A DNA stretch of 64,000 nucleotides from Blastomyces gilchristii SLH14081 (taxonomy: Eukaryota; Ascomycota; Eurotiomycetes; Onygenales; Ajellomycetaceae), in NCBI RefSeq assembly GCF_000003855.2, contig NW_003101677.1:1471506-1535505 (forward strand), in the 5' to 3' direction. A model generated the notes under the pieces. That model made no database searches. It was not told the DNA's origin and saw only the letters and a program-made list of their open reading frames with translations. Each line of letters begins with the position of its first letter. The first letter of the stretch is position 1. Made by a program: the position numbers and the translations under genes. Below, one piece after another: positions 21,990-32,949 of this stretch.

Positions 21990-23340
21990 TAAGAATCAAT
22001 ATTTCAGAATATTCAATCAATAATAATAACACTCTATAATTTTATAAACAATGCTGAATTTCTCACTCTGAACTCTTACACACTCAGATAGTACAAGAGA
22101 TGCATGATTTGTATATAACTGATTATTCAGGCTGTGAATAACTGTACAGAATAATCTTCTGAGAATTTTACTAATCTGAGATATTAAACAGTATCAGACA
22201 CTTTATCTGACACTGTAACTATTATTCTTTCATTATCTTATAAAAGAACTGTAGAAAAGATCTGCTGAAATCACTCAATATTCTTAATAGAATCTGATGA
22301 GATATAATAATTAACTTCACTATCAATCTCTCTGAGAGTAAGAATTGTAAGAATATTCTGATCATTATAGATTGATTAAGCAAAGATATAATATTGAAAT
22401 CTTATGATAAAATGAATACTAAAAATATCACTGAAGCTTTTCTACAGAGCTCTTTCTATCAGATACATGAATTGCTGAGATCTATAGTATCAGATCAGAG
22501 TCATCAATTCATAAGCACTCTTTGAATAAGAATCTGTTCAATTCTCAAGATTATACATTATTCATCAACTGTCTATCACTCTGAGACTGATAATATGACA
22601 GAACAGACAATTCAGACTGTAAAGAATTATCTTTGTACATTCTACAATTACTTATAAGATGATTGATATAATCTTCTTCTACATGCAGAGATCACTATCA
22701 ATGATTGAGATGCTGTTTCAACAGATATAAGCTTATTCTTTCTCATACACAGATATCATATAAAAGTACTGAATCTTCTAGAAATCACACATTTCATATC
22801 AAACTCCTGCAGTTCTATTCAGATTACTGATAATATAGTAATAAAACTTCAAGATATCTGTGATTGAGCAGAGGCCTCTATGATGAGTACTAAACAGAAT
22901 TAAGAAGATTGAATTAATATTCATCAAGATCTCACTGAACAATATAAGATAGAAGATCTGATATAATTAAATCTTAAGAATATACAGATCATATGTTCAT
23001 CTTGTACACTGAATTATCATTATATCAAGTACAAAGTGATAGAAGTTCTAGATAGTCACAACTACTGTCTTAACATATTATCAGAAATTCATGATGTCTT
23101 CTATACAAGCTTGCTCTGCTGTGCTATCACTGACTCATTTCCTTCTCAACTGACTTTCAACTGGCAGCTGCCAGGCATCATAGAAGAAGATAATGAGCTT
23201 AAGTGAGAGATTGAGAATATTCTTGATAAGAGACTCTGCAGTCACAGCTGACAATATCTCATGAAATGAGTCAGATATGATTACTTAACCTGAACTCTGA
23301 GTTCTGCATTATTCAAAACAGAGGCTCTTGACTGATGAGA
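21990..23340 (+). pseudogene. Integrase with C-terminal chromodomain of Gypsy A4
   Basis: The DDE core is at 22300-22620: INFTINLSESKNCKNILIII (first Asp changed to Asn), IVSDQSHQF, then SETDNMTEQTIQT with the Glu. The C-terminal domain follows. A chromodomain lies at about 23195-23340: EIENILDKR...YLMKWVRYDYLTWT, with aromatic and W-x-Y features typical of the family. Chromodomains direct integration towards marked chromatin, so this element belongs to the chromoviruses. Confidence 0.83.
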
Positions 23341-23365
23341 ACTGCTTCTGGAAAGAAGAGGCTAA

Positions 23366-23746
23366 TGTGGCGGGCTGCGCCCGATCAATTATATAGACTA
23401 TTCCATTACACTTCACAGATTTCAACCGCCTCATTCTTGAACACGTGCACCCGATCAATTATATAGACTATTTCATTACACTTCACAGATTTCAACCACT
23501 TCATTCTTGAACATGTACACTCTGATTCTCAGCCATTCTCAATCACTAATTCTCAGTTACTATAAATATATAATAGACTCTTCCGCTCTGAAGCTTCACT
23601 GTGTACATTACTACATACACATATAAATATTCACTTCAATTGCTGATTCTCACACTTTCTCTTTCTTTTTCTTCTCTAATGTTTTTCTCTTTATTATATA
23701 AGACCTATTAATATTATACTAATCTATTCAGTATAGACCTCTTACA
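23366..23746 (+). repeat. 3' LTR of A4, 381 bp
   Basis: Same length as the 5' LTR with the same 72-bp duplication, but further CpG, CpA and CpC sites are converted (for example GCGTATAAATA to ACATATAAATA). It ends CTCTTACA followed by AGTTT. Confidence 0.92.
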
Positions 23747-23751
23747 AGTTT
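23747..23751. repeat. Right target duplication of A4 (AGTTT)
   Basis: Matches 17925-17929. Confidence 0.92.
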
Positions 23752-24390
23752 CTTAATATTCAAATCTGAAACTTTTATATATTATATAGTCTATAATATC
23801 AGTATCTATATCTCTTAACTTTAATAATAATATATCTTATTAAAGATAAATCTGAATGTCTGAGTATTAAACTTATATATAGTAAAAGTATATTTAAAGC
23901 TTAGTAGATACTCTTTCATCTACTTATTTTCATAATTATTCAGATCTGAGATTATTGTAACTCTGATTATTACCTCTTCAACTGAGACTTAATAAAAAAT
24001 AATCTGTGTTATAAACCTGATATATAGATTACTAGTAATTGAGAATAAAAGTTCTATAAGTTCTTTCAGAAGTAAGAACTTTTCACTTAACTAATTTCTA
24101 ACAATGATAAGCTTTCAGTGTATCAGTAAGTATATATAAATTAAACTCTGTATATCTCATCTAAGAAAGTGAGATGTTTTCACTTACTTTCAACTTTCAA
24201 AGTTTGTTAATAATACTGAGAATGTAAATCTGTTTTTTATTATTTAAGTTATTAATTTCTGATAGTATTAAACTAGTAATCTCAGTCTTCTTCATCATTT
24301 TTCTCACTCAAAAGTTTATTATAAAAGTTAGTATAATTGAAATTTATTTCTTCAACTCTGTCTTTTTTAGTGATTGATTTTTTTTAATCT
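23752..24390. other. AT-rich unique sequence
   Basis: No reading frame, RNA or repeat recognised. Very AT-rich, with none of the retroelement motifs seen elsewhere. Confidence 0.6.
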
Positions 24391-24401
24391 GATATTATAG
24401 T
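24391..24401. repeat. SINE target-site duplication, tail side
   Basis: GATATTATAGT is repeated exactly at 24783-24793 on the other side of the SINE. Confidence 0.88.
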
Positions 24402-24429
24402 TATTATTATTATTATTATTATTATTATT
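24402..24429 (-). repeat. (AAT)n tail of the SINE
   Basis: About nine AAT units on the minus strand. The preceding bases (TATAATGAAAG) resemble those before the tail of LINE L2 (TATAATTGAAG). Confidence 0.85.
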
Positions 24430-24782
24430 CTTTCATTATACTCATATACAAGCGGAGCTTATGATGAGTCCTTGCGTGATGTTAAATACAGGTCAAGTGT
24501 TGATTATACAGGAGGAAATACAGGTGTTGAGACCACATCAAGATAACAAGAACACAGGAAAATACAAAGAAGTGACAATTAGATACATGCAATAATAACT
24601 TTCCAGCTCAGGAACATAGAGCAATTCATTGAAGCAATTTGTACACCTCTGTATTTATTAGAAACCTGAGGTGCTTGAGTTCTGAATTTAATGTATTCCC
24701 TACGGGTTTCGAACCCATGCACCTTGGTTTCCCACGCCAAGGCGCTACCAGGTGGCCGCATTAACCATTCAGTCACTGGGGC
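24402..24782 (-). mobile_element. tRNA-derived SINE, 381 bp, with (AAT)n tail
   Basis: Minus-strand element. The head begins GCCCCAGTGACTGAATGG at 24782. It carries an A-box-like TGACTGAATGG (24765-24775) and a perfect B box GGGTTCGAAACCC (24704-24716), spaced as in a Ser/Leu-type tRNA with a long variable arm. The two ends of the tRNA-like region do not form an acceptor stem, so it is a SINE head, not a tRNA gene. A unique body follows, then a stem-loop (24440-24469) and an (AAT)n tail (24402-24429). The 11-bp target duplications prove a retroposition event. Unlike the long elements around it, it keeps nearly all its CpGs. Confidence 0.9.
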
Positions 24783-24793
24783 GATATTATAGT
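24783..24793. repeat. SINE target-site duplication, head side
   Basis: GATATTATAGT, an exact match to 24391-24401. Confidence 0.88.
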
Positions 24794-25430
24794 CATTTTA
24801 AGTGATAAAAGTGAAAACTTGTAATATACATTATTTCACTGTCAAGATTATATAAATGTAAGAACTTGTTTTATTTATTACTTAAAAATTTTAATGAAAT
24901 CTGATACTCTATTATTATGAATTCTTTTAACTGATGAATATAAATAACTTGAATATGAAAAGAAATTCTTAAATATACAATACTCTGCTAGACTTGAATC
25001 TGAGAAAAGTATGTCTTGAAATGAGATGAATAGTTTCTGAAATCAGTACTAATATTAAGACTGTATATATAGAACTCTATCTATAGTAGATCTGTTTAGA
25101 AGACAGTTATTATTCACTCTGTATATATCAGTGATCAGTCTTATGCTTAAATGTTTAAACTCTGATAGATTATTGTAACAGAGCTTCTTATCACTTATTA
25201 TAATATAGTTCACAAGCATCTGAAAAAACTGCCTTAAGTCTGCATAGACATTAACAATGTCTAAGCTGTAGAGATTTAAATGATTTTCATATCTTTATCT
25301 TAATCATGCAGATAGTAAATGTGTGAATAAACAGAAATCAGACAGAGATCATGACAGAATAGTAATAAGTATGAACAAAAGTAGAGAATTGAAATCATAT
25401 TTTCAGAAAAATCAGCTATTTCTATTTAGA
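24794..25430. other. AT-rich unique sequence
   Basis: No gene, repeat or RNA recognised. Confidence 0.55.
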
Positions 25431-26006
25431 ATGTGGTAAAAGTGTCACTTAGAGTGCTAAGGTCTTCATAGATTGAGAGGGAAAAGGTAGCAATTGAATC
25501 ATGATTGAAAGATACATTAATTGCTAAAAGTCATTCAAGAGAAGAAGGAAGTTGAGCAAGTCACATGTGGCCAGAAAGTTTTCTCCGGAATTCCTAGCCC
25601 GTTATATACCGCGCTAATCAGGGGCAAATGGCAATAGTTTAAGCTGCTTAGCAAATACGGGACTTTGCACCATATAGTTTCAAATAGGCGTTGACTTTTA
25701 CAAGACGCATTGATAACAATAATGTATAATGATGTTATCTCAGCAAGCTTAGACGCTTCTTCAGATATATATTCAATTGCTGTTTTAACACTGAATTGAT
25801 GATTATGTCATGAGCTAACCTCAAATAGTAAAATCAGGTCATGTGAGTGATAATATCTTGCAAAGCGTCTGAGAAGAAACAGTTTCTGATTGTTAGCAAC
25901 ATGAGAAGAATTTACTCAGTACTCTGAGTATGAAAGAGAATTTCAACTCAACTTCATAGATTCATCATTTCTGCATTATCTTGAAACCTTAGAATAATAA
26001 TGTTCT
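25431..26006. other. Less-mutated, CpG-containing island
   Basis: Around 25560-25720 the base composition changes (CTCCGGAATTCCTAGCCCG, ATACCGCGCTAATC, ATACGGGACTTTG). Two inverted segments, CTTAGACGCTT (about 25748) and AAGCGTCTGAG (about 25863), match at 10 of 11 positions. No reading frame of note. It may be a remnant of a short element or unique host DNA. Confidence 0.45.
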
Positions 26007-26011
26007 TGTGA
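26007..26011. repeat. Left target duplication of B2 (TGTGA)
   Basis: TGTGA precedes the 5' LTR and recurs at 48828-48832 after the 3' LTR, 22.8 kb away. Confidence 0.88.
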
Positions 26012-26269
26012 TGTAAGAAATCCTGCTTTTCACAGATTCTTTACCTCTATTCCTATCTCTCACGTAATCAATAGAGTTAGCAGCCCTTGGCTACACACAA
26101 CTATATAGACTGAAGTTCATGAATACTATTTATAACTCAGCTTGAATGCTACTATATATTTAATCTCTATATTTTATCTTTCTACTGTGAATACTTCTAG
26201 TAGTTAACAGTATATATCATATCAAGCTGCAAACACCTGAATAATCATCTTTGAGCACTTATTCTTACA
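26012..26269 (+). repeat. 5' LTR of B2, 258 bp
   Basis: TGTAAGAAATCC...ATTCTTACA, with an 8-bp terminal inverted repeat TGTAAGAA/TTCTTACA. Same length as the three other family B LTRs in the window. Confidence 0.92.
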
Positions 26270-26594
26270 TTTCAAGCTCAGTCAGTCAGCAATCATCTGT
26301 TATAACTGAAAGAACTAGAAACTCATATACTTCAATCTCTGTAAACTTTACTGCAGACACTCAGAAGCAGTTATCTGAATTATAAATAATCTTTATAAAA
26401 GAAGTCTCAGAGAACTTATTAATCACTCACAGAATATCATTCTCTACATCTGTAATAGAGAAATTCTCTGAACTTATAAATAAATCAATCTTAGTGAAGA
26501 ATATTCTTGAGTATCTTTCACAGAATTAAGATATTTTTCTATAAGAAATACTTACTATCTGTAAACACTCTTAAACTGAGTCTCTAGACATAAT
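26270..26594 (+). pseudogene. gag 5' part of Gypsy B2 (left of C1)
   Basis: Matches the reverse complement of about 37610-37925 in B1. The probable start codon has become ATA at 26383 (ATG in B1). The sequence resumes exactly at 42159 once C1 and one CTTC copy are removed: B1 has the undisturbed ATAATCTTCAGAGAT. Confidence 0.8.
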
Positions 26595-26598
26595 CTTC
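26595..26598. repeat. Left target duplication of C1 (CTTC)
   Basis: Four-base duplication, repeated at 42155-42158. The empty site is visible in paralogue B1. Confidence 0.88.
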
Positions 26599-26774
26599 TG
26601 TGGTTCGGAAGAATGTACAACTGTCGGATAATAACATGACCGCTTCTGAACTTGCTTACAAGTGTAAAGAGAGTCATAGCAGCCACTAATTAATTTAGCA
26701 TATAATATTACAATATATAAGAAGCCAGCATATACCTGTAATCATACACTGGCTCAAGCAACCTTTGAATCACA
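26599..26774 (+). repeat. 5' LTR of C1, 176 bp
   Basis: TGTGGTTCGGAAG...TTTGAATCACA. Unusually short for a Gypsy LTR. The same 176 bp length occurs in all four copies in the window. Confidence 0.92.
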
Positions 26775-26776
26775 TC

Positions 26777-26788
26777 TGATAGCATGTC
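26777..26788 (+). other. Probable primer-binding site of C1
   Basis: TGATAGCATGTC starts two bases after the LTR. With the expected G-to-A changes reversed it resembles the TGGTAGCG start of sites complementary to initiator methionine tRNA, the primer used by Ty1 and Ty3. The same bases follow the LTR of C2 (59894-59905, minus strand). Confidence 0.5.
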
Positions 26789-28560
26789 TAAAAACTGGTG
26801 AGAAGTGCAGACTTCTCCAGAGTGTGATAATTCCATCTATAAAGTGATTTGTAGTTATCATGTCAGTGTGGTTCTAGAACACCTCAAAAGATAGTGTATG
26901 AAAAGCAGTGAGTAGAAGAGCATTCAATTGATACTGCTTCACTTGTAGAGGGAAAACTTCATGCTCAGATAAATGCCACATATGATACATGAACAGATGA
27001 GATGTGAGAAAAGAGATGAGAGTGATGAATGAGATTCAAAGAAGTTCACTCTCTACTTAAAAGAAGGATAAAAGAGAAGGATGATCATCACTGAAGTTAT
27101 ATAATGACAACAGAAATTATATAACAATATAGTGATATAATGATAGACATTGTACAATCAATGAGAGATCACTGAAATGAATATCTTCTCTAGCTAATAT
27201 GAATAACATTCTTCTCTGCTATCTGAACTGAAAGATATACAGAACCTCTCAGAGGGTTTACTTGAAACAGTAAGAAAAACAGCTGAAACTGCTGAACTGA
27301 AATCAAAGCTCTGTATGTGTATGAGAATTCTAAATGAGATTGAGGCCTTGCATATACAGTGACAGACTGAGACAGAAGCTAAATAACAATTGATATTCAC
27401 TGTGAATCAAGCATTCACTATGAAGAGCTTTGCTGACACAATCATCATTATCAATAAGAATGGAGAAAATCAGATCTTAGACCTGCAGTGAGAGATCAAA
27501 TGTTTATACAGACAGATGACTACACTGAATCTGGAGATTTTATCATGATTATTCACAACCTCTTCAGAAGCATATATATTATCAGAGATCACTACACAGA
27601 ATGAGAATCTGAGCATGAAATACATCAAGTCAGAAGATCTGCTGAAGTCACTAAGCTTTAATAATGACTGAAAAAATGATGCTGCAATCAGCTGACTAAG
27701 TCAGATATAATCATATTATCAGATCAAACATGAACTTATAGACAGACAGTTAACAGAATTCTAATAAGTCTTAAGATCTGCTGCATTTCTACATGAAAAA
27801 GCAAAGTCATTATAAATGACTGATGAAAAGATAAATCTCACAGATCTGAAGTGATATTCATTCTCACAAACATGAAATAAGTTTTCCAAATGAATCTTAC
27901 ACAACTTTGAGAAAGTGAATATATAAGACAAGTGTTACAAATACTTCACTGAGTGTAGATAAGTGAGTGATCTTACATCATACTTTATACACTTCAGTTT
28001 ATACTATCTCATATTGAATGAAGAGCTTTTAATATCTTTCTATTTACAGATCTTCATTCATAATCTTACATCTGAGTTGAGAGTGAAATGAAAATGCTTA
28101 ACCTCACAGTCAAGCACAGTGAAGAAAGCATACAATATTCTCATTATATGAGAATAAGTGAGTCAATTGTAACAGAAAATACTGCAATCAAGTATATCTC
28201 AGTGAAGAACAGATAATCAGACTTCTATGATATAAGTCACACATCTGAATGTAATGAATCTAGATCTGAATGTCATTGCTAAAGCACTGAATCCTCTGAA
28301 AAAGAGATTTTCTGAATGAAAATCTTGATGTCATAAGTATCAAGCTTGCTTCAACTGTGAATGTCAAAATTATGATACAAAAGATTGCACTCAGCATGCA
28401 CAGTCAAGAGAAGTAAGAAAGTCAAAAAACTAGCAGAATCAGTGAGCTCAGAGACACTCACTGATATTCTATAAAAAGTCTTCAAAGTGAAAGAGATGCC
28501 TGTCTTAGATGACTCTCTGAATTCTGTGAATGTCAAGAGAAAGCAGGCTTCTGACTGAGA
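26784..28560 (+). pseudogene. gag of Gypsy C1
   Basis: Decayed frame after the 5' LTR, with helical, Gln/Glu/Lys-rich capsid-type sequence (about 27700-28100). A zinc knuckle lies at about 28346-28392: CFNCECQNYDTKDC, where the His ligand has become Tyr. Stops are numerous. Family C2 has the same layout on the minus strand. Confidence 0.75.
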
Positions 28561-28599
28561 TGCAGATGAGAATGAAGTGAATACTCATCTCAATACCTT

Positions 28600-30935
28600 G
28601 AGATCTGAAATGTTAATGTATAAGAAGCACTTGAATAAGAATTGAGAGATAGCTGCAAAAGTGTTAACAGATACAGAAGCTTTTATATAATATATTGATA
28701 ATTATATGATCTGAAGACTGAAAGAGGTTTATCAAGTGAAGAATCTTCAATATATAAGATTATCTGATAATTAATATTTGATATCATCTGCAAGAGTAAG
28801 AGTTCTCTTACACTTCAGAGAATGATCTTGCTATATTTGAGTGTGAGAGCTGCAGAATGTGAAATATAATCTTATTCTCAGACTTGATTGATTTCAAAGA
28901 TTCAATCTGCAGATTCAATAACATATATATTATATATGATTGACTGATAGAAAGAAAATGATTCATACAATTCTATCAACTGATATAAGAAGAATATTTC
29001 ACATCTCTGATATAGAAGAATTAAATCTGCTTACATATTAATAAGTGAAGAGAATAATTTGTAAGACCTCATCTGAAAGCATTCTGTATATTATACAGGA
29101 CCTGAAAGTGGAGAAAACCAAGATAAAGAATATATAAGAGAACATGTGTATAAAGAAGCTTCTGAAGAAGCATAAGAAGATCTTCTGAACAGATCTTTCA
29201 CTGAAATTGCTGCTGAAATGAGGATTTGTACATGAGATTGACATGAGAAACACAAAATCAGTCAATCAGAATGCATACTCTCTGTCACAAACACATCTTG
29301 AAGAACAGAAGTGTCAGATCACTGATCTTCTGGAACATGATCTCATACAATTCTCATCAAGCATGTGAGACTTTCCAGTTCTATTTGTGAAAAAGACAGA
29401 TAAGAAGTGACAGATGTGTATTGATTATTGAGCACTTAATAAGCTTATGATTAAGAATGAATATTCACTGTCACAGATTCAATAACAGTTGAATACAGTT
29501 AAAAACACTCAATATCTATTAAAGATTAATCTTCTCTCAGAATACTGACAGATCTGTATAGATGAACTGTCAGTTCTGTAAACTGCATTTAATATATAAT
29601 AGAAGAAGTTTGAATTTCTGACAATGTCATTCAGTCTGCCAAATATGTCTGTCATTTTTCAAATGATGATGAATACAATTCTTTATAAACAAAATGAAAT
29701 CTCATATCTTGTATATCTTGATGACATTCTAATCTTTTCAAACTCATACAATGAATATTTGAAGCATCTCAATGAAGTGCTTACAACTCTGACAGAGTAT
29801 AAGCTCTATATCAAATTAACAAAGTGTGTGTTTGAAATGAAAGAGTTGAAGTTCATAGAATATATAGTGAGTGATGACTGTATATACTTCATTCTGAAGA
29901 AATTGAATGTCATAGTGAATTAATCATGACTGAGAAATGTATATCATGTATGACAGTTTCTTGAGTTGATCTCATATTATTGCAGATTTATCAAGAATTT
30001 CATATAAATATCTACACTACTCTCAGATCTTTTAAGAGAAATGAATACAAATCTGTGAAAGAAGAAGTTTCATTCAATCATCTGAAATACTGTATGTGAA
30101 GAGACTTTTCTCACACTGAGAGAATATATAATAATATTCTCAGTGCTTATTCAATCAGATTGTAATAAATCTTTCTACATTGAGACAGATACATCTGAAT
30201 AAGCTATCAGAGACACTCTTCTACAGATGAGTAAGAATAACAAGCTACACTCAGTGATATATGATGATAGAAAACTATCAGATGCTGAGCTCAATTATTC
30301 AGTGTATGAAAAGAAATTGCTAGTGATCAAGTATGCACTGACATTGTGAGATAGATATATTAATAATAAGCATATAACAATGATGATCACAGATTATGAA
30401 AGTCTCATCTATCTACAATTGATAATAAAACCTTTCAAACACTTAGCACATTGAATCTCAGAGTTTCAAGTGTATAATCTTCATATCAAATACTGAAAGA
30501 GATCAGACACTGTAATATCTGATGCAATTAGTCACAGACGTGATTTCATAGATAAGAGTTCTGTGAATCAGGCATAAGAGACATTCACATTAAATATGCT
30601 AAGAGAATGCAAGAAATCAGAATGAGTGAACATCATAATCTCTTACTTGAAGAATGACAAGATGTCAGATAATAAGCATCTTATAAGAGTAGTAGAAGAG
30701 ATGCTTTCAAACTTCAAGCTGAGAAAATTGAAAAATGACATTGTGCTTTACTGTGATCTAGAATATGTAGAAGCTCTCTATCTAGAATCTTTATTTAAAC
30801 ACAACTTAATGACTCACATGCACAAGGAATTCAGTCACTTAGAAAGCTCTGAACTCATAAGCATACTCAAATCAAGAGCATACTGACTAAGCATGACTGA
30901 GAACATTCAGATGTATGCTCATAAGTGTCTGAATT
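28600..30935 (+). pseudogene. Protease, RT, RNase H and start of integrase of Gypsy C1
   Basis: The protease motif appears as VLTDTEAF (Gly of DTGA changed to Glu) near 28660, with YNLILRLDWF near 28870. RT begins near 29380 (FYLWKRQI, CVLIIEHL after reading stops) and keeps an intact YLDD at 29714-29725 within the open segment 29624-29923. RNase H segments are FYIETDTSE (about 30172), AELNYSVYEKKLLVIKYAL (about 30285-30345) and MITDYESLIYL (about 30383). The zinc-binding part of integrase (30626-30886) has HMHKEFSHLESSELISIL. Integrase continues at 38184 beyond B1. Confidence 0.83.
30931..30935. repeat. Left target duplication of B1 (GAATT)
   Basis: GAATT is repeated at 38184-38188. It lies within the C1 integrase frame, which reads CLNYQ... 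across the restored site. Confidence 0.9.
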
Positions 30936-31193
30936 TGTAAGAATAAGTGCTCACAGGCGATTATTCGGGTGTTTGCAGCTTGATGTGATATGTACTGTTA
31001 ACTACTAGAAGTATTCACAGTAGAAAGATAAAATGTAGAGGTCAAATGTATAATAGCATTCAAGCTGAGTTATGAATAGTATTCGCGAACTCCAGTCTAT
31101 ATAGTTGTGTGTAGTCAAGAGCCACTAGCTCTATTAATTATATAAGAGATAGAAATAGAGGTAAAGAATTCATAAGAAGCAGAATTTCTTATA
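30936..31193 (-). repeat. 3' LTR of B1, 258 bp
   Basis: TGTAAGAATAAGTGC...TTTCTTATA on the plus strand (terminal ACA changed to ATA). A purine tract on the minus strand (AGAGAGAGGAATA) lies just before it at about 31194-31212. Confidence 0.9.
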
Positions 31194-32010
31194 TATTCCT
31201 CTCTCTCTAAGGCTTCATCTGCAAAGCCTTTCACTGAGTGACTTCATAGAATCAGCTCAGCACTGCAGTGATACTCACTAAAAACCCTTCATATCTATAA
31301 AAAACCTCAGTGAGGAAAAATCCCTTGTTATTACAAAGAAAAAAGAGTCTGTTACTCAGTTTCTTATTTTATAAGATTCTTTATAATCTACAGATTCTTC
31401 TCTGACTATCACACAGATTCATCTCACATCTTTTATATAGAAGAGTTTCAGTTAACTCTCAATCATTTTCATAAGATTCTTATGTAATTATCACACAGAT
31501 TCATCTTACAGATGAATCACTCTCTGTGAGATCACTCTTATCAAAGAGAAGTATTTGTAAGTTAATCTTTCACTTATTCTTATAAATCATTGTTCTTTAA
31601 CACTGTAGAATTGTGAGGAATTTTTCATTCTTTTATCAACTCTGTAAAATTGTAGAATCAAGATATCTACAGTCTGCAATCACTCTTTATAATTATATAG
31701 AAAGATTCAGACCTGTAATTTATAATCACTCTTGTTTACTAGAGTGATCTGACTATTTCATAGAATCACTCACAGTGTAAGCAAACCTCTCTAGAGTAGT
31801 ATAAATACTTCAGATCTGTCTGCAGAATCTCATCTTCTTTTCTCTTTTTCTATAACAGCTCTCTTTCTCACAAACTGTGAGTATTCTCATTCATCTGTAA
31901 AGTGTTTTTACTCAGATGATAGAGAGAGAGTGTTTCTAACAATATCTATATATTAATTCAAGAACTTCTTAAGAATAAAAATTTTTTCAATTCTAATATC
32001 TTCATAAATA
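31194..32010. other. Leader region of the antisense gene of B1
   Basis: Non-coding region between the 3' LTR and the antisense ATG at 32011. Pyrimidine-rich runs (31840-31880) on the plus strand could belong to a promoter or leader. No frame recognised on either strand. Confidence 0.5.
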
Positions 32011-32808
32011 ATGTCTGACTGCTGCTGAGCTTCTTGTAAGCATTCTTACAACTTCTCTGATCACTTTTTATCAGCTGATGAAGCAGAGATACTGTTATTC
32101 ATAATCATATCTTCATTTCTCTCAGCCCTGTCATCACACCCGATCTTCAGATCAGTGGCTCACTCTATGCCTCTCTCAGACCAGTTCCTGGCTTTAAGCA
32201 GTGCAGTCTCTCTCTTTGCTGTAAGTCTTCTTATAAGTAATTTCTTACAAACTCTAGCTGACAGTTCTTACAAAGCTCTCAGTGTTGTCAGTGTCTTCTG
32301 TGATCTCACAGGCCTATGATCACCTCTTCTCTGCCTGCACAATCTCTGACCAGGTATATATGAATATTTCTAGGTTTCTCATCAATGATCCTTATACTGC
32401 AGCGCATTTTCACAATCTCATTGTCAATGAGAGATGAGTTTCCAGGTACCTGCAAAATCTGAGTAATCAAGGCAATGTAAATATTATGAATTTGTGACAG
32501 GAGTTGATCTGAGTAGATGAGCTCTCTCTTCATATCTCAATTGTTTTCAGGCTGAATACTTCAGCATAATTGAGAGAGTAGACACAGCTTTATAAGAAGT
32601 ATCTGATCACATATGCAGACAGTCAGCTCTCAAGACTCTGCTGTAACTGTGTATACTCTGATGTTCAGCTTCTCTGAAGTCTGTGCATTTCTAACAGTCT
32701 TCATGTCAAATATAATAATTATCTATATCACAGACATGATACTCTCTGCTTCTTTGAAGAGAGAAATTGATAGTTATGAAAAGATTGAGTGTCATGAGTA
32801 TTAAGAAT
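32011..32808 (+). pseudogene. Antisense spliced gene of Gypsy family B (copy in B1)
   Basis: Lies on the strand opposite to gag-pol, between the chromodomain and the 3' LTR. Exon 1 (32011-32220, 70 codons) starts MSDCC and has one TGA. A 55-nt intron (32221-32275) has GTAAGT, branch GCTGAC and acceptor AAAG. Exon 2 (32276 to about 32808) reads LSVLSVSSVISQAYDHLFS and shows scattered TGA and TAA codons expected from decay. Near its end is a cysteine cluster (RLCCNCVYSDVQLL...CISNSLHVK, then Cys positions partly changed to Tyr; ...DTLCFF). A second GTAAGT at 32809 with an AG at 32887 could be another intron. Exon 1 length and the intron are identical in B2. No known family recognised; the CxxC pattern suggests zinc binding. 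The 3' end is uncertain. Confidence 0.72.
32221..32275 (+). other. Intron in the antisense gene of B1, 55 nt
   Basis: GTAAGT donor, GCTGAC branch point (32257-32262) and acceptor AAAG at 32272-32275. It interrupts the frame between codons (phase 0). The B2 copy has the same 55 nt with branch GCTAAC. Confidence 0.72.
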
Positions 32809-32949
32809 GTAAGTGTGAGTTTTCTTCATTTTTTCTTTATTAGTCTCTAAATTATATTCATGACTCTGTTTATTTTCTGTTTTTTAGCTTTAATGAGAAT
32901 ATAATTTCTTCTTTTCTTATGTATACTGCAGACTGTTTATCTCAGTAGA

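Larger units (their letters stand above)
17930..23746 (+). mobile_element. Complete Ty3/Gypsy chromovirus A4, 5817 bp
   Basis: Full-length reference copy of family A. It has two 381-bp LTRs (17930-18310 and 23366-23746) starting TGTGGCGGGC and ending CTTACA, 5-bp AGTTT target duplications, a purine-rich tract (GGAAAGAAGAGG, 23350-23361) before the 3' LTR, and gag, protease, RT, RNase H, integrase and a C-terminal chromodomain in between. The LTRs are the same length and differ by transitions only, in both directions, so each was mutated independently after insertion. No TGG-type tRNA primer site follows the 5' LTR (CTAGAAAAATG), so the priming mode is unclear. Confidence 0.95.

Noticed and set aside
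24579..24776. 65-codon minus-strand frame
   Set aside because: Lies wholly inside the tRNA-derived SINE and spans its promoter boxes.
24690..24782. Genuine tRNA gene
   Set aside because: A and B boxes are present, but the 5' and 3' ends do not pair as an acceptor stem, and the sequence continues into a SINE body with tail and target duplications.
32306..32533. Sense-strand frame in the 3' region of B1
   Set aside because: I first took it as an extra sense ORF. The opposite strand gives a longer frame with a conserved start, intron and branch site in both copies, so this is a shadow.
32613..32804. Plus-strand 63-codon frame in B1
   Set aside because: Out of frame with exon 2 of the antisense gene and not maintained as well in B2.
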